This document shows positions 53,762 to 62,601 of a DNA stretch of 64,000 nucleotides, one piece after another. The stretch is taken from the NCBI RefSeq assembly GCF_030412265.1, contig NZ_JAUHLN010000002.1, positions 682,001 to 746,000 on the forward strand, given 5' to 3'. The notes under the pieces were generated by a model, which did not search any database, had not been told where the DNA came from, and saw only the letters and a program-made list of their open reading frames with translations. Both the position numbers and the translations under genes were made by a program. Numbering within the stretch: position 1 is the stretch's first letter; every line of letters starts with the position of its first letter. This DNA is from Fictibacillus terranigra (GTDB taxonomy: Bacteria > Bacillota > Bacilli > Bacillales > Fictibacillaceae).

Positions 53762-54487
53762 TCACTTTTCTTCCCATTCAAACGCTACAGTTGATTTCAA
53801 GCTGCTGTCATCGCAAGTAGAAGTGAGGAAAACCATTACATTTGTTCTTGCTGCGATGACCCATAATCCATCCAGGTCGACGGTAATACTTTTGTATGGA
53901 GGAATGATTCTCGATGCTGCTACAACTCCGTTGACCGGGGAGTTAGGAAGCGAACCAAACTGAATCTGCCCTTTTGGCCGGGCAGGTGGAGTTTTCGACA
54001 AGTCTGCAGGAGTAACATTCCCTGACATTCTTCCATTGAAAGGCAGCGTGGGCTTAAAATAGATTTGGGCGTTTACCGGGCTGCAGGTCATATTAGAGAT
54101 GGTGATTCGCTGTAACGCCAGATCTACACCTGAACCTTCAGGGTTCACGAGGGCAGCCCACACGTTCTCTCCTGGGGGACACGGGCAGACGGAAAGCGTC
54201 TCTGAAATCCCTAGAAAATTATTGGCTTTTGTCTCCTCTGCCGGACTTACTGCGGTTGGCTGTTCTTCTTTAGGGTATTTCATTTTGGGGCTGATCGGGA
54301 TATTTACATTCATATTAGGACTTACCGGATAATTCATATTGGGGCTGACGGGATAATTCATGTTTGGGTTCACGTTGGGGTTTGGATAGTCGATATTGGG
54401 ATTCATGTTCGGATTCCCATAGCTGCCTTGCCCATAGCCGTAACCCGCCCCTTGACCATACGGGTACATTCTATTTTGCATATGCAT
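53762..54487 (-). CDS. Asn/Pro-rich spore-surface-type protein
   Basis: 241 residues. The first about 70 are low complexity: MYPYGQGAGYGYGQG, then repeats of NPNMN and YPVSPNMN. The rest is a beta-rich domain (LSVCPCPPGENVWAALVNPEGSG... through KSTVAFEWEEK) with Cys pairs. The make-up fits an exported coat or exosporium protein of the mother cell. An upstream AC-17-CATATGGTA agrees with a SigK promoter. The family is not certain. Confidence 0.75.
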   Translation of the reverse strand: MHMQNRMYPYGQGAGYGYGQGSYGNPNMNPNIDYPNPNVNPNMNYPVSPNMNYPVSPNMNVNIPISPKMKYPKEEQPTAVSPAEETKANNFLGISETLSVCPCPPGENVWAALVNPEGSGVDLALQRITISNMTCSPVNAQIYFKPTLPFNGRMSGNVTPADLSKTPPARPKGQIQFGSLPNSPVNGVVAASRIIPPYKSITVDLDGLWVIAARTNVMVFLTSTCDDSSLKSTVAFEWEEK

Positions 54488-54515
54488 TTTCCCTTCTATA
54501 AAGTTTACACATTAC

Positions 54516-54543
54516 TACCATATGTAGATAAGCTATACTTGGT
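54516..54543 (-). promoter_or_regulatory. SigK-like promoter
   Basis: Minus-strand AC, 17 bases, CATATGGTA (consensus AC-N16/17-CATANNNTA), 29 bp before the Asn/Pro-rich gene. Confidence 0.55.
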
Positions 54544-54605
54544 CCTTCCTTAAAGCAAAAATGGGTGATGGGAAAAAGCTGCCCCGTTGCTGGGACAGCT
54601 CCTTT

Positions 54606-55160
54606 TTATCCTATCTTTTCTTCTTGATCGTGCTGTTCTATTTCCTGCTTAGACAGACGCTCCTCCTGATCCCTGAGGCGGTGAGCCAGCCTGCTCGAAG
54701 CGTTCGCGGCTATGCTGGCAACAAGGTCGTCAAGAAAGGTATGGATGCCTTCTGAGGTTTTGGTATCCAGCTTGCGAATGATGCCTAATTTATACTTGTC
54801 GAGGTGCCCGAACGTCGTGACGGCGATGCTCCCATAGCCAAAGACCGCACCAAGGGCAATGGTTTCATCCACGCCAAATAGACCTTCATCCATCTCTACA
54901 ATAGATTGCAGGGGCTCAGACAGCATCTTCTTCTCTGCCAGTTTATCTAACTCAATTCCAACAAGAAGTGCGTGCTGGATCTCTCGCTTCGTAATGACAG
55001 CGTCCACACTTTCAATACATTCTGTCATCGTTAGTTGAGGAGAAAACGGAGACTGCATTTCAAACACAATTTCAGCGATTTCCGGAATAGTTACTCCCCG
55101 CTCTGCGAGCAAGGAACGCGCTGCAGACTCCACATCCCGGCTGTGCACTCGTTTTGCCAT
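54606..55160 (-). CDS. pgpA: Phosphatidylglycerophosphatase A-like protein (YutG)
   Basis: 184 residues of the PgpA/YutG family, which dephosphorylates phosphatidylglycerophosphate to phosphatidylglycerol. The soluble Firmicutes form is seen here, with no clear membrane helix. Family stretches are VHSRDVESAARSLLAERGVTIPEIAEIVF and DEGLFGVDETIALGAVFGYGSIAVTTFGHLDK. The C-terminal helix is strongly charged. ATG 55160 follows GGGGTG; a GTG three codons upstream is an alternative. Confidence 0.85.
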   Translation of the reverse strand: MAKRVHSRDVESAARSLLAERGVTIPEIAEIVFEMQSPFSPQLTMTECIESVDAVITKREIQHALLVGIELDKLAEKKMLSEPLQSIVEMDEGLFGVDETIALGAVFGYGSIAVTTFGHLDKYKLGIIRKLDTKTSEGIHTFLDDLVASIAANASSRLAHRLRDQEERLSKQEIEQHDQEEKIG

Positions 55161-55288
55161 TAGGCTCACCCCTGTATTTTCCTTGAATTTTTCTCGAATA
55201 ATTCTTAAATCTTGATAACATTATACCACTGTATGGTAGAATAAAACGGATACAATGAAAGCGCTGTTTTTATGATAGGAGAATCTTT

Positions 55289-56017
55289 ATGTCCACTTTT
55301 CAAGGCACCGTATATGAAGAAACCATACATAGCAAAGAACTGAAAGAGGATCTCACTTTATTGGTCTACTTGCCTCCGGCGTTCACGACCCTAAAAAAGT
55401 ATCCTGTATTAATCGCACAGGACGGGCCTGATTATTTTCAGCTGGGACGTCTTGCATCGTTAGCGGATGAAATGATCCAGAAAACTGAAATAGAAGAAAT
55501 GGTCATCATAGGTATATCCCACAAGCGCGGAGAAGACAGATATCATAAATATCATCCAAGAGGAGAAAAGCATCACGCTTATATTCGTTTTATGTCTCTG
55601 GAACTGCCTTCCTATGTTCACGAAAAGTTTAATACGTTCCTATTAGGTTCGGGTATGTGCCTGCTGGGAGATTCGCTGGGAGGTTATGTATCCCTCACAT
55701 GCGGCATCTCATTTCCACGCACGTTCAGCAAGATCATTGTTCAGTCTCCGTTCGTAAGTAAACAGTTCCTGGAGGATATCCGTTCCTTTACTGCGTACGA
55801 ATTGCTCACGGTCTATCATTCTGTTGGCAATGCAGAAAACAGCTTTACATCGGTTGATGGCACCACAAAAGATTTTTTAACTCCAAACCGAGAGTTGTCA
55901 GACTGGCTGCTGAACAAAGGATTTGATTATCGTTATGAAGAATTTGAAGGAAATCATCTATGGTCTGACTGGCAAGCAAACCTTAGAGCTGCTTTAGAAT
56001 TTATATACGGCAAATAA
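55289..56017 (+). CDS. yjcH: YjcH-like alpha/beta-hydrolase esterase
   Basis: 242-residue esterase-D-type hydrolase. The nucleophile elbow is LLGDSLGGYVS (G-D-S-L-G), an oxyanion stretch LIAQDGPDYFQLG lies upstream and the catalytic His is in GNHLWSDWQ near the end. The substrate is unknown. With the next two genes it forms the yjcH-yjcG-yjcF trio known from B. subtilis, read rightward. ATAGGAGAATC precedes the ATG. Confidence 0.88.
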   Translation: MSTFQGTVYEETIHSKELKEDLTLLVYLPPAFTTLKKYPVLIAQDGPDYFQLGRLASLADEMIQKTEIEEMVIIGISHKRGEDRYHKYHPRGEKHHAYIRFMSLELPSYVHEKFNTFLLGSGMCLLGDSLGGYVSLTCGISFPRTFSKIIVQSPFVSKQFLEDIRSFTAYELLTVYHSVGNAENSFTSVDGTTKDFLTPNRELSDWLLNKGFDYRYEEFEGNHLWSDWQANLRAALEFIYGK

Positions 56018-56080
56018 TTCGATTTGTTAAGTTGTTAGAATTTTTGATATACTAAGTAAAAAATAAGGGAGGAAATTTCA

Positions 56081-56599
56081 ATGAAATACGGTATTGCTAT
56101 TTTCCCATCCGAAGAACTCAAAGATAAAATAAATTCATATCGAAAACGCTATGATCCTCACTATTCTATTATCGCACCGCATATTACACTTAAAGATCCG
56201 TTTGAAGCCAGCGATGCTGAAATTGATGAAATCATTGAATACATTGAAAGAGTCGCAAAGAATATTCCTCCAATTCCTATTCACATTACTCGTGCCAGCT
56301 CTTTTCATCCTGTCAATAATGTCATTTATTTGAAAGTCGATAATAACGATGAACTTAGCTCCCTGCATGAACAGCTTTATAAAGGACCACTTGAACATGA
56401 ACATCCTTATAATTTTGTTCCCCATCTGACACTGGCTCAAAAGCTCTCTGATGTGGAGCATGCTGATGTACTGGAGCGGTTAAAGATGGTTGAAATGGAA
56501 TACAAAGAAACTGTATCGGAATTTCATCTCTTAAAGATGGACGAAGAAGCTGAACGCTGGAAAGTATTCAGGACCTTCACACTCGGAAAGGACGTTTAA
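56081..56599 (+). CDS. yjcG: YjcG, 2H phosphoesterase (2'-5' RNA ligase-like)
   Basis: 172 residues with the two H-x-T/S-x motifs of the 2H superfamily: HITLKDPF (about residue 39) and HLTLAQKL (about residue 115). Members hydrolyse or ligate 2'-5' or cyclic phosphodiesters; the target of YjcG is unknown. GGGAGG precedes the ATG. It lies 60 bp after yjcH and directly before yjcF. Confidence 0.92.
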   Translation: MKYGIAIFPSEELKDKINSYRKRYDPHYSIIAPHITLKDPFEASDAEIDEIIEYIERVAKNIPPIPIHITRASSFHPVNNVIYLKVDNNDELSSLHEQLYKGPLEHEHPYNFVPHLTLAQKLSDVEHADVLERLKMVEMEYKETVSEFHLLKMDEEAERWKVFRTFTLGKDV

Positions 56600-56601
56600 G
56601 T

Positions 56602-57033
56602 TTGGAAGTTAAAGTATCTTCAACGAATGATCCCTCCTATAAGGATGCTTTATTCGTTCGAAAACAGGTTTTTGTAAAAGAACAGAATGTTTCAGAACAG
56701 GAAGAGATTGACGCGCACGAAGATAGGTCGGCCCATTTTGTCCTTTACGATCATGGTAAACCAATTGGCGCAGGGCGTTTGCGGCCCATTGAAAGCGGCG
56801 GAAAAATTGAAAGAGTCTGTATTCTGGCCAGCCATCGCAAACAAGGGCTGGGTGAACTGCTGATGAACAAAATGGAAGAAGAAGCAAAACAGTCCAAGTA
56901 TCCGTCCGTTACATTATATGCTCAGGTCCATGCAGAGGATTTCTATAAAAAATTAGGGTATACCACAACTTCAACGGAACCATTTCTGGATGCTGGCATT
57001 TGGCATGTAGCCATGCAAAAAGCATTGAACTGA
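56602..57033 (+). CDS. yjcF: YjcF, GNAT-family acetyltransferase
   Basis: 143-residue GNAT protein with the ElaA/YjcF opening (KDALFVRKQVFVKEQNVSEQEEIDAHE) and the acetyl-CoA loop VCILASHRKQGLGELLM. The substrate is unknown. Start is TTG, two bases after the yjcG stop and with a GAAAGGAC site inside yjcG, so translation is coupled. Confidence 0.9.
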   Translation: MEVKVSSTNDPSYKDALFVRKQVFVKEQNVSEQEEIDAHEDRSAHFVLYDHGKPIGAGRLRPIESGGKIERVCILASHRKQGLGELLMNKMEEEAKQSKYPSVTLYAQVHAEDFYKKLGYTTTSTEPFLDAGIWHVAMQKALN

Positions 57034-57059
57034 TCTTGAATCAGTTTGATGCTTTTTTA
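57016..57059 (+). terminator. Terminator after yjcF
   Basis: AAGCATTGAACTGAT / ATCAGTTTGATGCTT arms (one mismatched pair) overlapping the end of yjcF, then TTTT. Confidence 0.82.
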
Positions 57060-57126
57060 TGTCTTCCGGATTAATTTAGCCAAACAGGTGTACACTAACT
57101 TTAATTACGCACCTGTGGGGGCTGTC

Positions 57127-57804
57127 ATGAATCTAGGTACAATTACAATTGAAATGGTCATTGGATTCTTTGCTCTTTTCTTTCTGACAAAGATCTTAGG
57201 AAAGACCCAATTATCCCAGCTTACTCCGTTTGACTTTATTTCTGCCCTTATTCTTGGAGAACTTGTCGGTAATGCGATGTATGACCCCGATGTCCACATT
57301 TGGATGATTCTTTTTGCAATCAGCGTTTGGGGAGTCCTCATGTATTCCTTAGAAATGCTTACACAAAAATCGATGAAGTTTCGTACCATACTCGAAGGTT
57401 CCCCCTCTATCGTGGTCCGAAAGGGCATCATCGACCGAAAACAGCTCAAAAAGAACAAACTTGATATTAATCAGCTGCAAAGTTTGATCCGCCAGAAAGG
57501 CTACTTCAGCTTAAGAGATATTGAATATGCCATCCTGGAAACGAACGGCTCCATCTCCGTTCTTCCTAAATCCGATATAGTGCCGGCTACTCGCAATGAC
57601 TTGCATTTGCCTGATAAAGAAGTGACTCTTCCTGTCACTTTGATTTTGGATGGCCGAATTTTAAATGAAAATTTAAAAACGGCAGGACTGAATGATGACT
57701 GGCTAAGGTCACAGCTGCTAAAAAGGAAAATCAATTCTGCAGAAGAGGTTCTATACGCAGAATGGAAAAAGGGAGAAGAACTGTTAGTAATGAAAGAAAA
57801 CTAA
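57127..57804 (+). CDS. YetF-type (DUF421) membrane protein
   Basis: 225 residues. Three N-terminal helices (IEMVIGFFALFFLTKILG, FDFISALILGELVGNAM and WMILFAISVWGVLMYSLEML) with the family mark GKTQLSQLTPFDFISALILGE precede a cytoplasmic DUF421 domain (PSIVVRKGIIDRKQLKKNKLDINQLQSLIRQKGYFSLRDIEYAILE). B. subtilis relatives are spore-linked membrane proteins (YetF, YdfS and similar). ATG 57127 follows GGGGG; a longer upstream frame overlaps the yjcF terminator. Confidence 0.9.
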   Translation: MNLGTITIEMVIGFFALFFLTKILGKTQLSQLTPFDFISALILGELVGNAMYDPDVHIWMILFAISVWGVLMYSLEMLTQKSMKFRTILEGSPSIVVRKGIIDRKQLKKNKLDINQLQSLIRQKGYFSLRDIEYAILETNGSISVLPKSDIVPATRNDLHLPDKEVTLPVTLILDGRILNENLKTAGLNDDWLRSQLLKRKINSAEEVLYAEWKKGEELLVMKEN

Positions 57805-57820
57805 CCTTTATGAAAGAATC

Positions 57821-57848
57821 AAAAAAGAACACGATTGTGTTCTTTTTT
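57821..57848. terminator. Bidirectional terminator
   Basis: Perfect AAAAAAGAACAC / GTGTTCTTTTTT arms between the DUF421 gene and the Cys/Ser-rich gene. Confidence 0.92.
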
Positions 57849-57858
57849 GATGGCCGGC

Positions 57859-58302
57859 TTAAATCCAGGAAAATCTGCAGCAGCAATGTTTGCGCTTTTT
57901 ATGTTTCTTTTTGTTACAGGAAACATGGCTGGAAGATGATTCTTTCATATGGAAACTAGATTCATGCTGAACATGTTCATATGAAAAAGGTGAAGACGAA
58001 GACTCTTTTTCACAGAAACAGGAAGATTCTTTTTTCATCGAAGACTCTTCGTTCTTGCAGCTGTAAGATACCTTTTTTACATAAGATTCTTCTTTCTTGC
58101 AGCTGGAAGATTCATGTTTTACATAAACCACTTCTTTCTTGCAGCTGGAAGATTCTTTTTTCATTGGAGAATAAACATGACAAGGCGTCCATGGATCTTC
58201 ATGATGCTTTTTCTGCTCCTTGATTACGACGATCTCATCCGCCTCTAAAATCAGTTTATCAACCTTGATAACCTTTTTCTTTTTATTTTTACTGTAGGAC
58301 AT
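57859..58302 (-). CDS. Ser/Lys/Cys-rich repetitive spore-coat-like protein
   Basis: 147 residues. After a charged start (KVIKVDKLILEADEIVVIKEQ) come irregular repeats of ESSSCKKE-type units (Ser, Cys, Lys, Glu), ending in KKHKKRKHCCCRFSWI. Low complexity with this composition is seen in cross-linked coat proteins such as CotG and CotC relatives; I do not claim orthology. GAGGAGG precedes the ATG. The internal repeats suggest slippage-driven length variation. Confidence 0.75.
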   Translation of the reverse strand: MSYSKNKKKKVIKVDKLILEADEIVVIKEQKKHHEDPWTPCHVYSPMKKESSSCKKEVVYVKHESSSCKKEESYVKKVSYSCKNEESSMKKESSCFCEKESSSSPFSYEHVQHESSFHMKESSSSHVSCNKKKHKKRKHCCCRFSWI

Positions 58303-58366
58303 ATTTTAACCTCCTCTATAATTCACATAGTATGCAAAATTACAGAGAAGGGACAGGGCGTTATCA

Positions 58367-59260
58367 TCAAAAATTAATAGCGATATGATTGGCTGCTTTT
58401 ACTTTATACTGCTGTTTGTTAAAGAACACGAAAGCCTCGACTGTAAGATTGCCGATGACTTCTTTTTTAAAGGGTATCTGGTAATCCTGGATCACCGCTT
58501 TCTCTCCAGGTTCAATGGACATTTCTCGCAGCGGGCAGATCCAGACTTCCCCCCGCTCTTTTGCTTCCTGCGACCAGTCATTATCCACAAACATCCATTG
58601 AAAATTAGCAAGATTGTCATTGCTTACTTCATGATTTTCACTGGAATAGATTTTTCCCTTTATTACATTCGCTTCAACGGGGTTAAAACGAAGGCAAACC
58701 GATGGATTCAACAATGAGATCAAGCCTGTATTTTCAATAATAAACGATCCCTTAATCAAACCGGATTGGTTGTCATTCATGATAACAGAGTAGTCAAACA
58801 AGCAAAGGCACTCATAATCCCTTTTAACAAAAATGCTCTCCTCTTCCTCATCCTCGGCTTTTTTCATAAAAGGATCCGGTCTTCCCAGCAATGAAAGCTT
58901 TTTTTCGAGTGCTTTTATTTTTTGCTGGCTGAGATCCAGTTTAATCTCCTTCTCATTCATCTCCTTTTGGACCGAACTCAGCAGTTCTTCATAATCGGCT
59001 ACCCTTTGGTCGTAATCAACGCGCCTCGCTTGTTCGAGTTCCATCTTTAATGCGGCTGCCTCTTCTTTGAGCCGTGTCCGTTCAGCTTCAAGTGCCTGTA
59101 ATTCTGTTTCCCGAGAAGAATCTGCTGCATCCTTCTCAAGTTTTTCAATCTTCTCTTCAGCAAAAACTAACTTTTTTTCTAATTCCAATGACTTTTCTTG
59201 ATAAAATTGGGCCCGAGCAATAAGACGGTCATAGCTTAACCGTTCTTTTTGAGAATGCAT
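58367..59260 (-). CDS. Coiled-coil protein with C-terminal beta domain
   Basis: 297 residues. Positions about 15-130 are a long coiled coil (EKKLVFAEEKIEKLEKDAAD through KALEKKLSLLG). The remainder is a beta-rich domain (SVIMNDNQSGLIKGSFIIEN ... LTVEAFVFFNKQQYKVKAANHIAINF). The layout would suit a spore-coat scaffold, as expected from its neighbours, but no family is recognised. AGGAGGGGG precedes the ATG. Confidence 0.7.
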   Translation of the reverse strand: MHSQKERLSYDRLIARAQFYQEKSLELEKKLVFAEEKIEKLEKDAADSSRETELQALEAERTRLKEEAAALKMELEQARRVDYDQRVADYEELLSSVQKEMNEKEIKLDLSQQKIKALEKKLSLLGRPDPFMKKAEDEEEESIFVKRDYECLCLFDYSVIMNDNQSGLIKGSFIIENTGLISLLNPSVCLRFNPVEANVIKGKIYSSENHEVSNDNLANFQWMFVDNDWSQEAKERGEVWICPLREMSIEPGEKAVIQDYQIPFKKEVIGNLTVEAFVFFNKQQYKVKAANHIAINF

Positions 59261-59330
59261 ATAAATCCCCCTCCTAAATAGGCTCCCACATTATCTTATG
59301 TATTCTAGGTGTTTACGTTCACCTTTTCAT

Positions 59331-59359
59331 AAAAAAAGAGCGAGTCAGCGCTCGCTCTT
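59331..59359 (-). terminator. Terminator after the Cys-rich spore protein gene
   Basis: AGAGCGAG / CTCGCTCT stem; minus strand continues TTTTTTTATG. Confidence 0.9.
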
Positions 59360-59375
59360 TTCCTTCACGATTCGT

Positions 59376-60563
59376 TTATGGCCGATTAACCTTTAAATCT
59401 CCGAAAGAGATACAGTCCTCAACTTCAAGACTTCCCTCATCTGCTGATACGATCCCTGATTCGAATTTAATTACACCTTTGTTGTTAATGAGCTGAAGCT
59501 GGAACTGTGTTCCAGAATTGTTGTTGACCGCTGCAAAGTTGAAATCAAGTTCATCGCCTTCATTCGTAGTACCAACACCAGAAACAGTAAGTTTCAAGCC
59601 ATTCCCATGGCAAGCTTCACAATTCAGCGTATCCTGATCAAAACTTTCAGCAGTGAACGTAAAGTCATTTACACCGCCGTTTGCGTCGTTGAAGCTGAAT
59701 TTGAGTGAACTGTCCGTCAGGCTGCAATTCGGGCAAATATCTGCAAGCACTGCCAGCCTTCCTTCAACCGTTGCATTCGCACCGGTCTGGCCGCTTGCTT
59801 CACCTGTCACACTGCAGTCACAGTTAGGACGAGGGAAAATATCCGGACATTGTGCAGGGAATTCAACGTCTGGACATTGTTGATCCATTTCCTCATCTGC
59901 ACTCAGATCATTGTTACGAGGTGAACAGAACTTAGCAAGGACCTCCAGCTTTACTTCAGCCTCGATCTGGATATCAACGCAGAATGTCACGGTGATATTA
60001 AAGGAACTCGGAGCAGGCGAATTCAGAAGAACTGTACCTGTTGGAATTCTGCACAGGATCTTAGTTATTTTGCAGAAAAGATCGGTTCCATCAGGGAAAC
60101 AGAGGACAAACGGCTCCAGTATGGATGCATCTGTTGACAGGTGGGTGACCACTTTGCCGCGGCGGTCTACAACAGCTATTTTAATTTCAGATGTAAACAA
60201 TAGCTCCACGAGTTGGGCATCTACAAAGCTGCCATTTACTGCGACCGTTACATCTCTCTTTTCTCCCACTTGTTCACAAAGGAATTCTTCACATTCTGCA
60301 AAGTGTCTGGATGATGTCGATTCCATGTCGCTCAGCGGGAAAGCCGGTGGAGTAACCGGTGTTTGACATGTGATGCGAAGCGGCCGGCGAGCCGGATCCT
60401 GCAGTGCCTCTTCTATCCTCCTTAGTTGCTCTGGATTAAAGGTGACTTGTTTGGTTACAGAAAACGTATCAGTGACCCAGTCATACACTTTCTGAACCCT
60501 TATGCATTCTTCCTGAAGGCTGTTAGCTGCTTTAGGAATGGATTTCTTATGATTCATACCCAT
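59376..60563 (-). CDS. Large Cys-containing spore-surface-type protein
   Basis: 395 residues. The N-terminal CIRVQKVYDWVTDTFSVTKQ motif is common in Bacillus coat and exosporium proteins. The middle (DVTVAVNGSFVDAQLVELLFTSEIKIAVVDRRGKVV) resembles outer-coat beta domains. A Cys-rich linker (CPDVEFPAQCPDIFPRPNCDC) leads to a second beta domain with CPNC and CEAC. The exact family is uncertain. The ATG at 60563 is preferred (GGGAAACAATA); upstream in-frame starts are possible. Confidence 0.75.
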   Translation of the reverse strand: MGMNHKKSIPKAANSLQEECIRVQKVYDWVTDTFSVTKQVTFNPEQLRRIEEALQDPARRPLRITCQTPVTPPAFPLSDMESTSSRHFAECEEFLCEQVGEKRDVTVAVNGSFVDAQLVELLFTSEIKIAVVDRRGKVVTHLSTDASILEPFVLCFPDGTDLFCKITKILCRIPTGTVLLNSPAPSSFNITVTFCVDIQIEAEVKLEVLAKFCSPRNNDLSADEEMDQQCPDVEFPAQCPDIFPRPNCDCSVTGEASGQTGANATVEGRLAVLADICPNCSLTDSSLKFSFNDANGGVNDFTFTAESFDQDTLNCEACHGNGLKLTVSGVGTTNEGDELDFNFAAVNNNSGTQFQLQLINNKGVIKFESGIVSADEGSLEVEDCISFGDLKVNRP

Positions 60564-60682
60564 TATTGTTTCCCATCCTTTCTCCATCATGTTCTGAAGA
60601 TTCCATACATACTATGGATATACAGTAGGTTATGACACAAGTATGAATGCCTATTTTTCCGGCACTCAAGGGGGTAGACAAC

Positions 60683-61558
60683 ATGATTCTTTATCACAAA
60701 AAACAATCGATGGGACATATAGATCGAGAAACATTCAGAACCATTCAGCCATTATTAGCTTATTGGGGTTTAGCTTGGAACGAGAACGAAAATTTGATAG
60801 ATCAAGCTCTAAAAGGGCAATCTTTTTCAATTGCAGGCCTTGCTGATGAAGAATTTCATGAAGTGAAAAAATTCCTTGCTCATACCGGTGCAGAATTAAA
60901 CAGCACGAAGGGGTTAAAACAAATAAGTCACATCAAAGTTTCTTTTATCGATGACCAGCCCGTTCCAATCGTTGTACAGACAGAAGGCAAAGACTTATTG
61001 TTTATCACTCCTCGAACGGAGCCAGGTCTTCCGGTACAAGCAGCGATTCATAGGAACATTGTATGTAAAAGAAGAAATAAATCCTATTTCTTCTCGTTCC
61101 GATCAAAAGAAAAGAAAAATGCTCCGGAATGGATCAGTTACCTTTTAATACAAATCGCTTTATCGGATCAGTTTGCCCCCCTGACGTCCGTCTCGTTATC
61201 GGACTATAAATTGGGCATAAAAAAAATACTGCTGCCGATCAATCCCTATTTTGCAAGTATTCAATCAACGGACACCATACACGAGGTAAAACAAGAAACG
61301 ATGTGGCCAGCATTTCCGCCTGAATCTCTAATTAATAGTAAACATAGTAAACAACCGAAAAAAACGGAATCCCAGCAGACTGTAAAAACATACGAAAAAC
61401 ATAGTCCAATAACGGACAATACACCTATAAACCCGTTTAGAACCAATAAATTGCCAACAGAGACAATCAATCCTTTTAAAGAAAAGAACAAAAAATACAC
61501 CTCAGTGATTAACCCTTTTCAGCAAACGACCTATACCATACCAGAAGAAAAGGAATAA
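60683..61558 (+). CDS. Spore-region protein with C-terminal NPF repeats
   Basis: 291 residues. The N-terminal about 200 residues look globular (MILYHKKQSMGHIDRETFRT, later LPINPYFASIQS). The C-terminal about 90 are Lys/Thr/Pro-rich with three INPF units (TPINPFRTNKL, TINPFKEKNK and VINPFQQT). No family recognised. AAGGGGG precedes the ATG. It is divergent from the large Cys-containing gene and probably made in the sporulating mother cell. Confidence 0.72.
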   Translation: MILYHKKQSMGHIDRETFRTIQPLLAYWGLAWNENENLIDQALKGQSFSIAGLADEEFHEVKKFLAHTGAELNSTKGLKQISHIKVSFIDDQPVPIVVQTEGKDLLFITPRTEPGLPVQAAIHRNIVCKRRNKSYFFSFRSKEKKNAPEWISYLLIQIALSDQFAPLTSVSLSDYKLGIKKILLPINPYFASIQSTDTIHEVKQETMWPAFPPESLINSKHSKQPKKTESQQTVKTYEKHSPITDNTPINPFRTNKLPTETINPFKEKNKKYTSVINPFQQTTYTIPEEKE

Positions 61559-61591
61559 GATAGGAACAACTTTATAGAAGGAGAGATTGGA

Positions 61592-61741
61592 ATGGACAAA
61601 TCAGAATTGATTAAATTATATAGAGATAAGCAGCGGGAAAAATCCAAAAAACAAAAAGATTCTACCTTATTCACTTCAAAAAAGAAGAATAAAGGCTGCA
61701 GTACATGCGGAAAAGTCACTTGGAAACCAAAAAAAGATTAA
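61592..61741 (+). CDS. 49-residue Lys-rich protein with one CxxC
   Basis: MDKSELIKLYRDKQREKSKK, then Lys-rich sequence ending in GCSTCGKVTWKPKKD. GAAGGAGAGAT precedes the ATG and it lies 33 bp after the NPF gene in the same direction. No family recognised; a small basic coat-associated protein is likely from context. Confidence 0.6.
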   Translation: MDKSELIKLYRDKQREKSKKQKDSTLFTSKKKNKGCSTCGKVTWKPKKD

Positions 61742-61799
61742 AGCGATACGTAAGCTGTTGCCAGCAGGCAGCAGCTTTTATTATTTGCGGTTACTTTGA

Positions 61800-61827
61800 A
61801 CGCAACGTGACAAAACGGCATATATTA
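61800..61827 (+). promoter_or_regulatory. SigK-like promoter
   Basis: AC, 17 bases, CATATATTA, about 28 bp before the 94-residue gene. Confidence 0.6.
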
Positions 61828-61855
61828 CATTGAACTTCGCAAAGGAGGGGCTTGT

Positions 61856-62140
61856 TTGAATCCATTAAATCCTGAAACTAAAAATCAGTTAATACAATCT
61901 TTAACCGATTCAGTTAATAAGAACAACTTCTATAAAATTTTAGTAGAAACAGAGAAAATTTTCACGAACAAAGTAATCTCGATATCTTTCGTAGTTTCCG
62001 CAAACAATAAAGCAGAGGCAAAAAGACTTGCCAAACGAAAATTAAAATCTTTCAATCAGTTTGGCGATCTACTGAGGCTCCATTCTATAGTAGAAACCGA
62101 CGTTTGGGAAGAACAATCCATTAAACTATCAAAATCATGA
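61856..62140 (+). CDS. 94-residue protein of unknown function
   Basis: TTG start after AAAGGAGGGG. A helical N-terminus (ETKNQLIQSLTDSVNKNNF) precedes an alpha/beta part (VISISFVVSANNKAEAKRLAKRKLK). No family recognised. The SigK-like promoter and cluster position indicate expression late in sporulation. Confidence 0.7.
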   Translation: MNPLNPETKNQLIQSLTDSVNKNNFYKILVETEKIFTNKVISISFVVSANNKAEAKRLAKRKLKSFNQFGDLLRLHSIVETDVWEEQSIKLSKS

Positions 62141-62255
62141 ACAAACAACCATTTTTTCCGAAATAGGCTGTTTTTTAGGACAAAACCTTAGCCATTTTTG
62201 ACGGGACGCATAGTATAAAGTACTGCTTGGTAAGCGATAAAAAGGAGGTAAAAAT

Positions 62256-62486
62256 ATGAGCGAAGAAGTCAAACATTCAGCTGCACTACCCGATTTAAAA
62301 GATTTGATCAAGGGTCTAGATATGAATCAATCGCCAAAAGAAGTAAGTGGAGCAGTTTTGGCCCATGTGATCAATCAATCATCAAAATTAAAGGATGCTC
62401 AAAAGGAACAACTGATGAAGTTGCTGTCTGGACTGGAAGCGCCAAAAACGATGAAAGGCTCCAAGTTTAAAAACAAGGGTAAATAA
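62256..62486 (+). CDS. 76-residue spore-region protein
   Basis: MSEEVKHSAALPDLKDLIKG, helical, ending in a basic tail (KGSKFKNKGK). No family recognised. AAGGAGG precedes the ATG and CATAGTATA, a SigK-like -10, is at 62209-62217. It lies upstream of the CotX-like gene. Confidence 0.7.
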   Translation: MSEEVKHSAALPDLKDLIKGLDMNQSPKEVSGAVLAHVINQSSKLKDAQKEQLMKLLSGLEAPKTMKGSKFKNKGK

Positions 62487-62601
62487 GAATTAAGAATACG
62501 AAAATAAATTTTAGTTTACAAGACATTTATCTATACCAAGCTATCGATTATTGCATCTAATGCAGTAAAAGAAAAAACAAGTTTAATAGGGGGAAAAAAG
62601 A

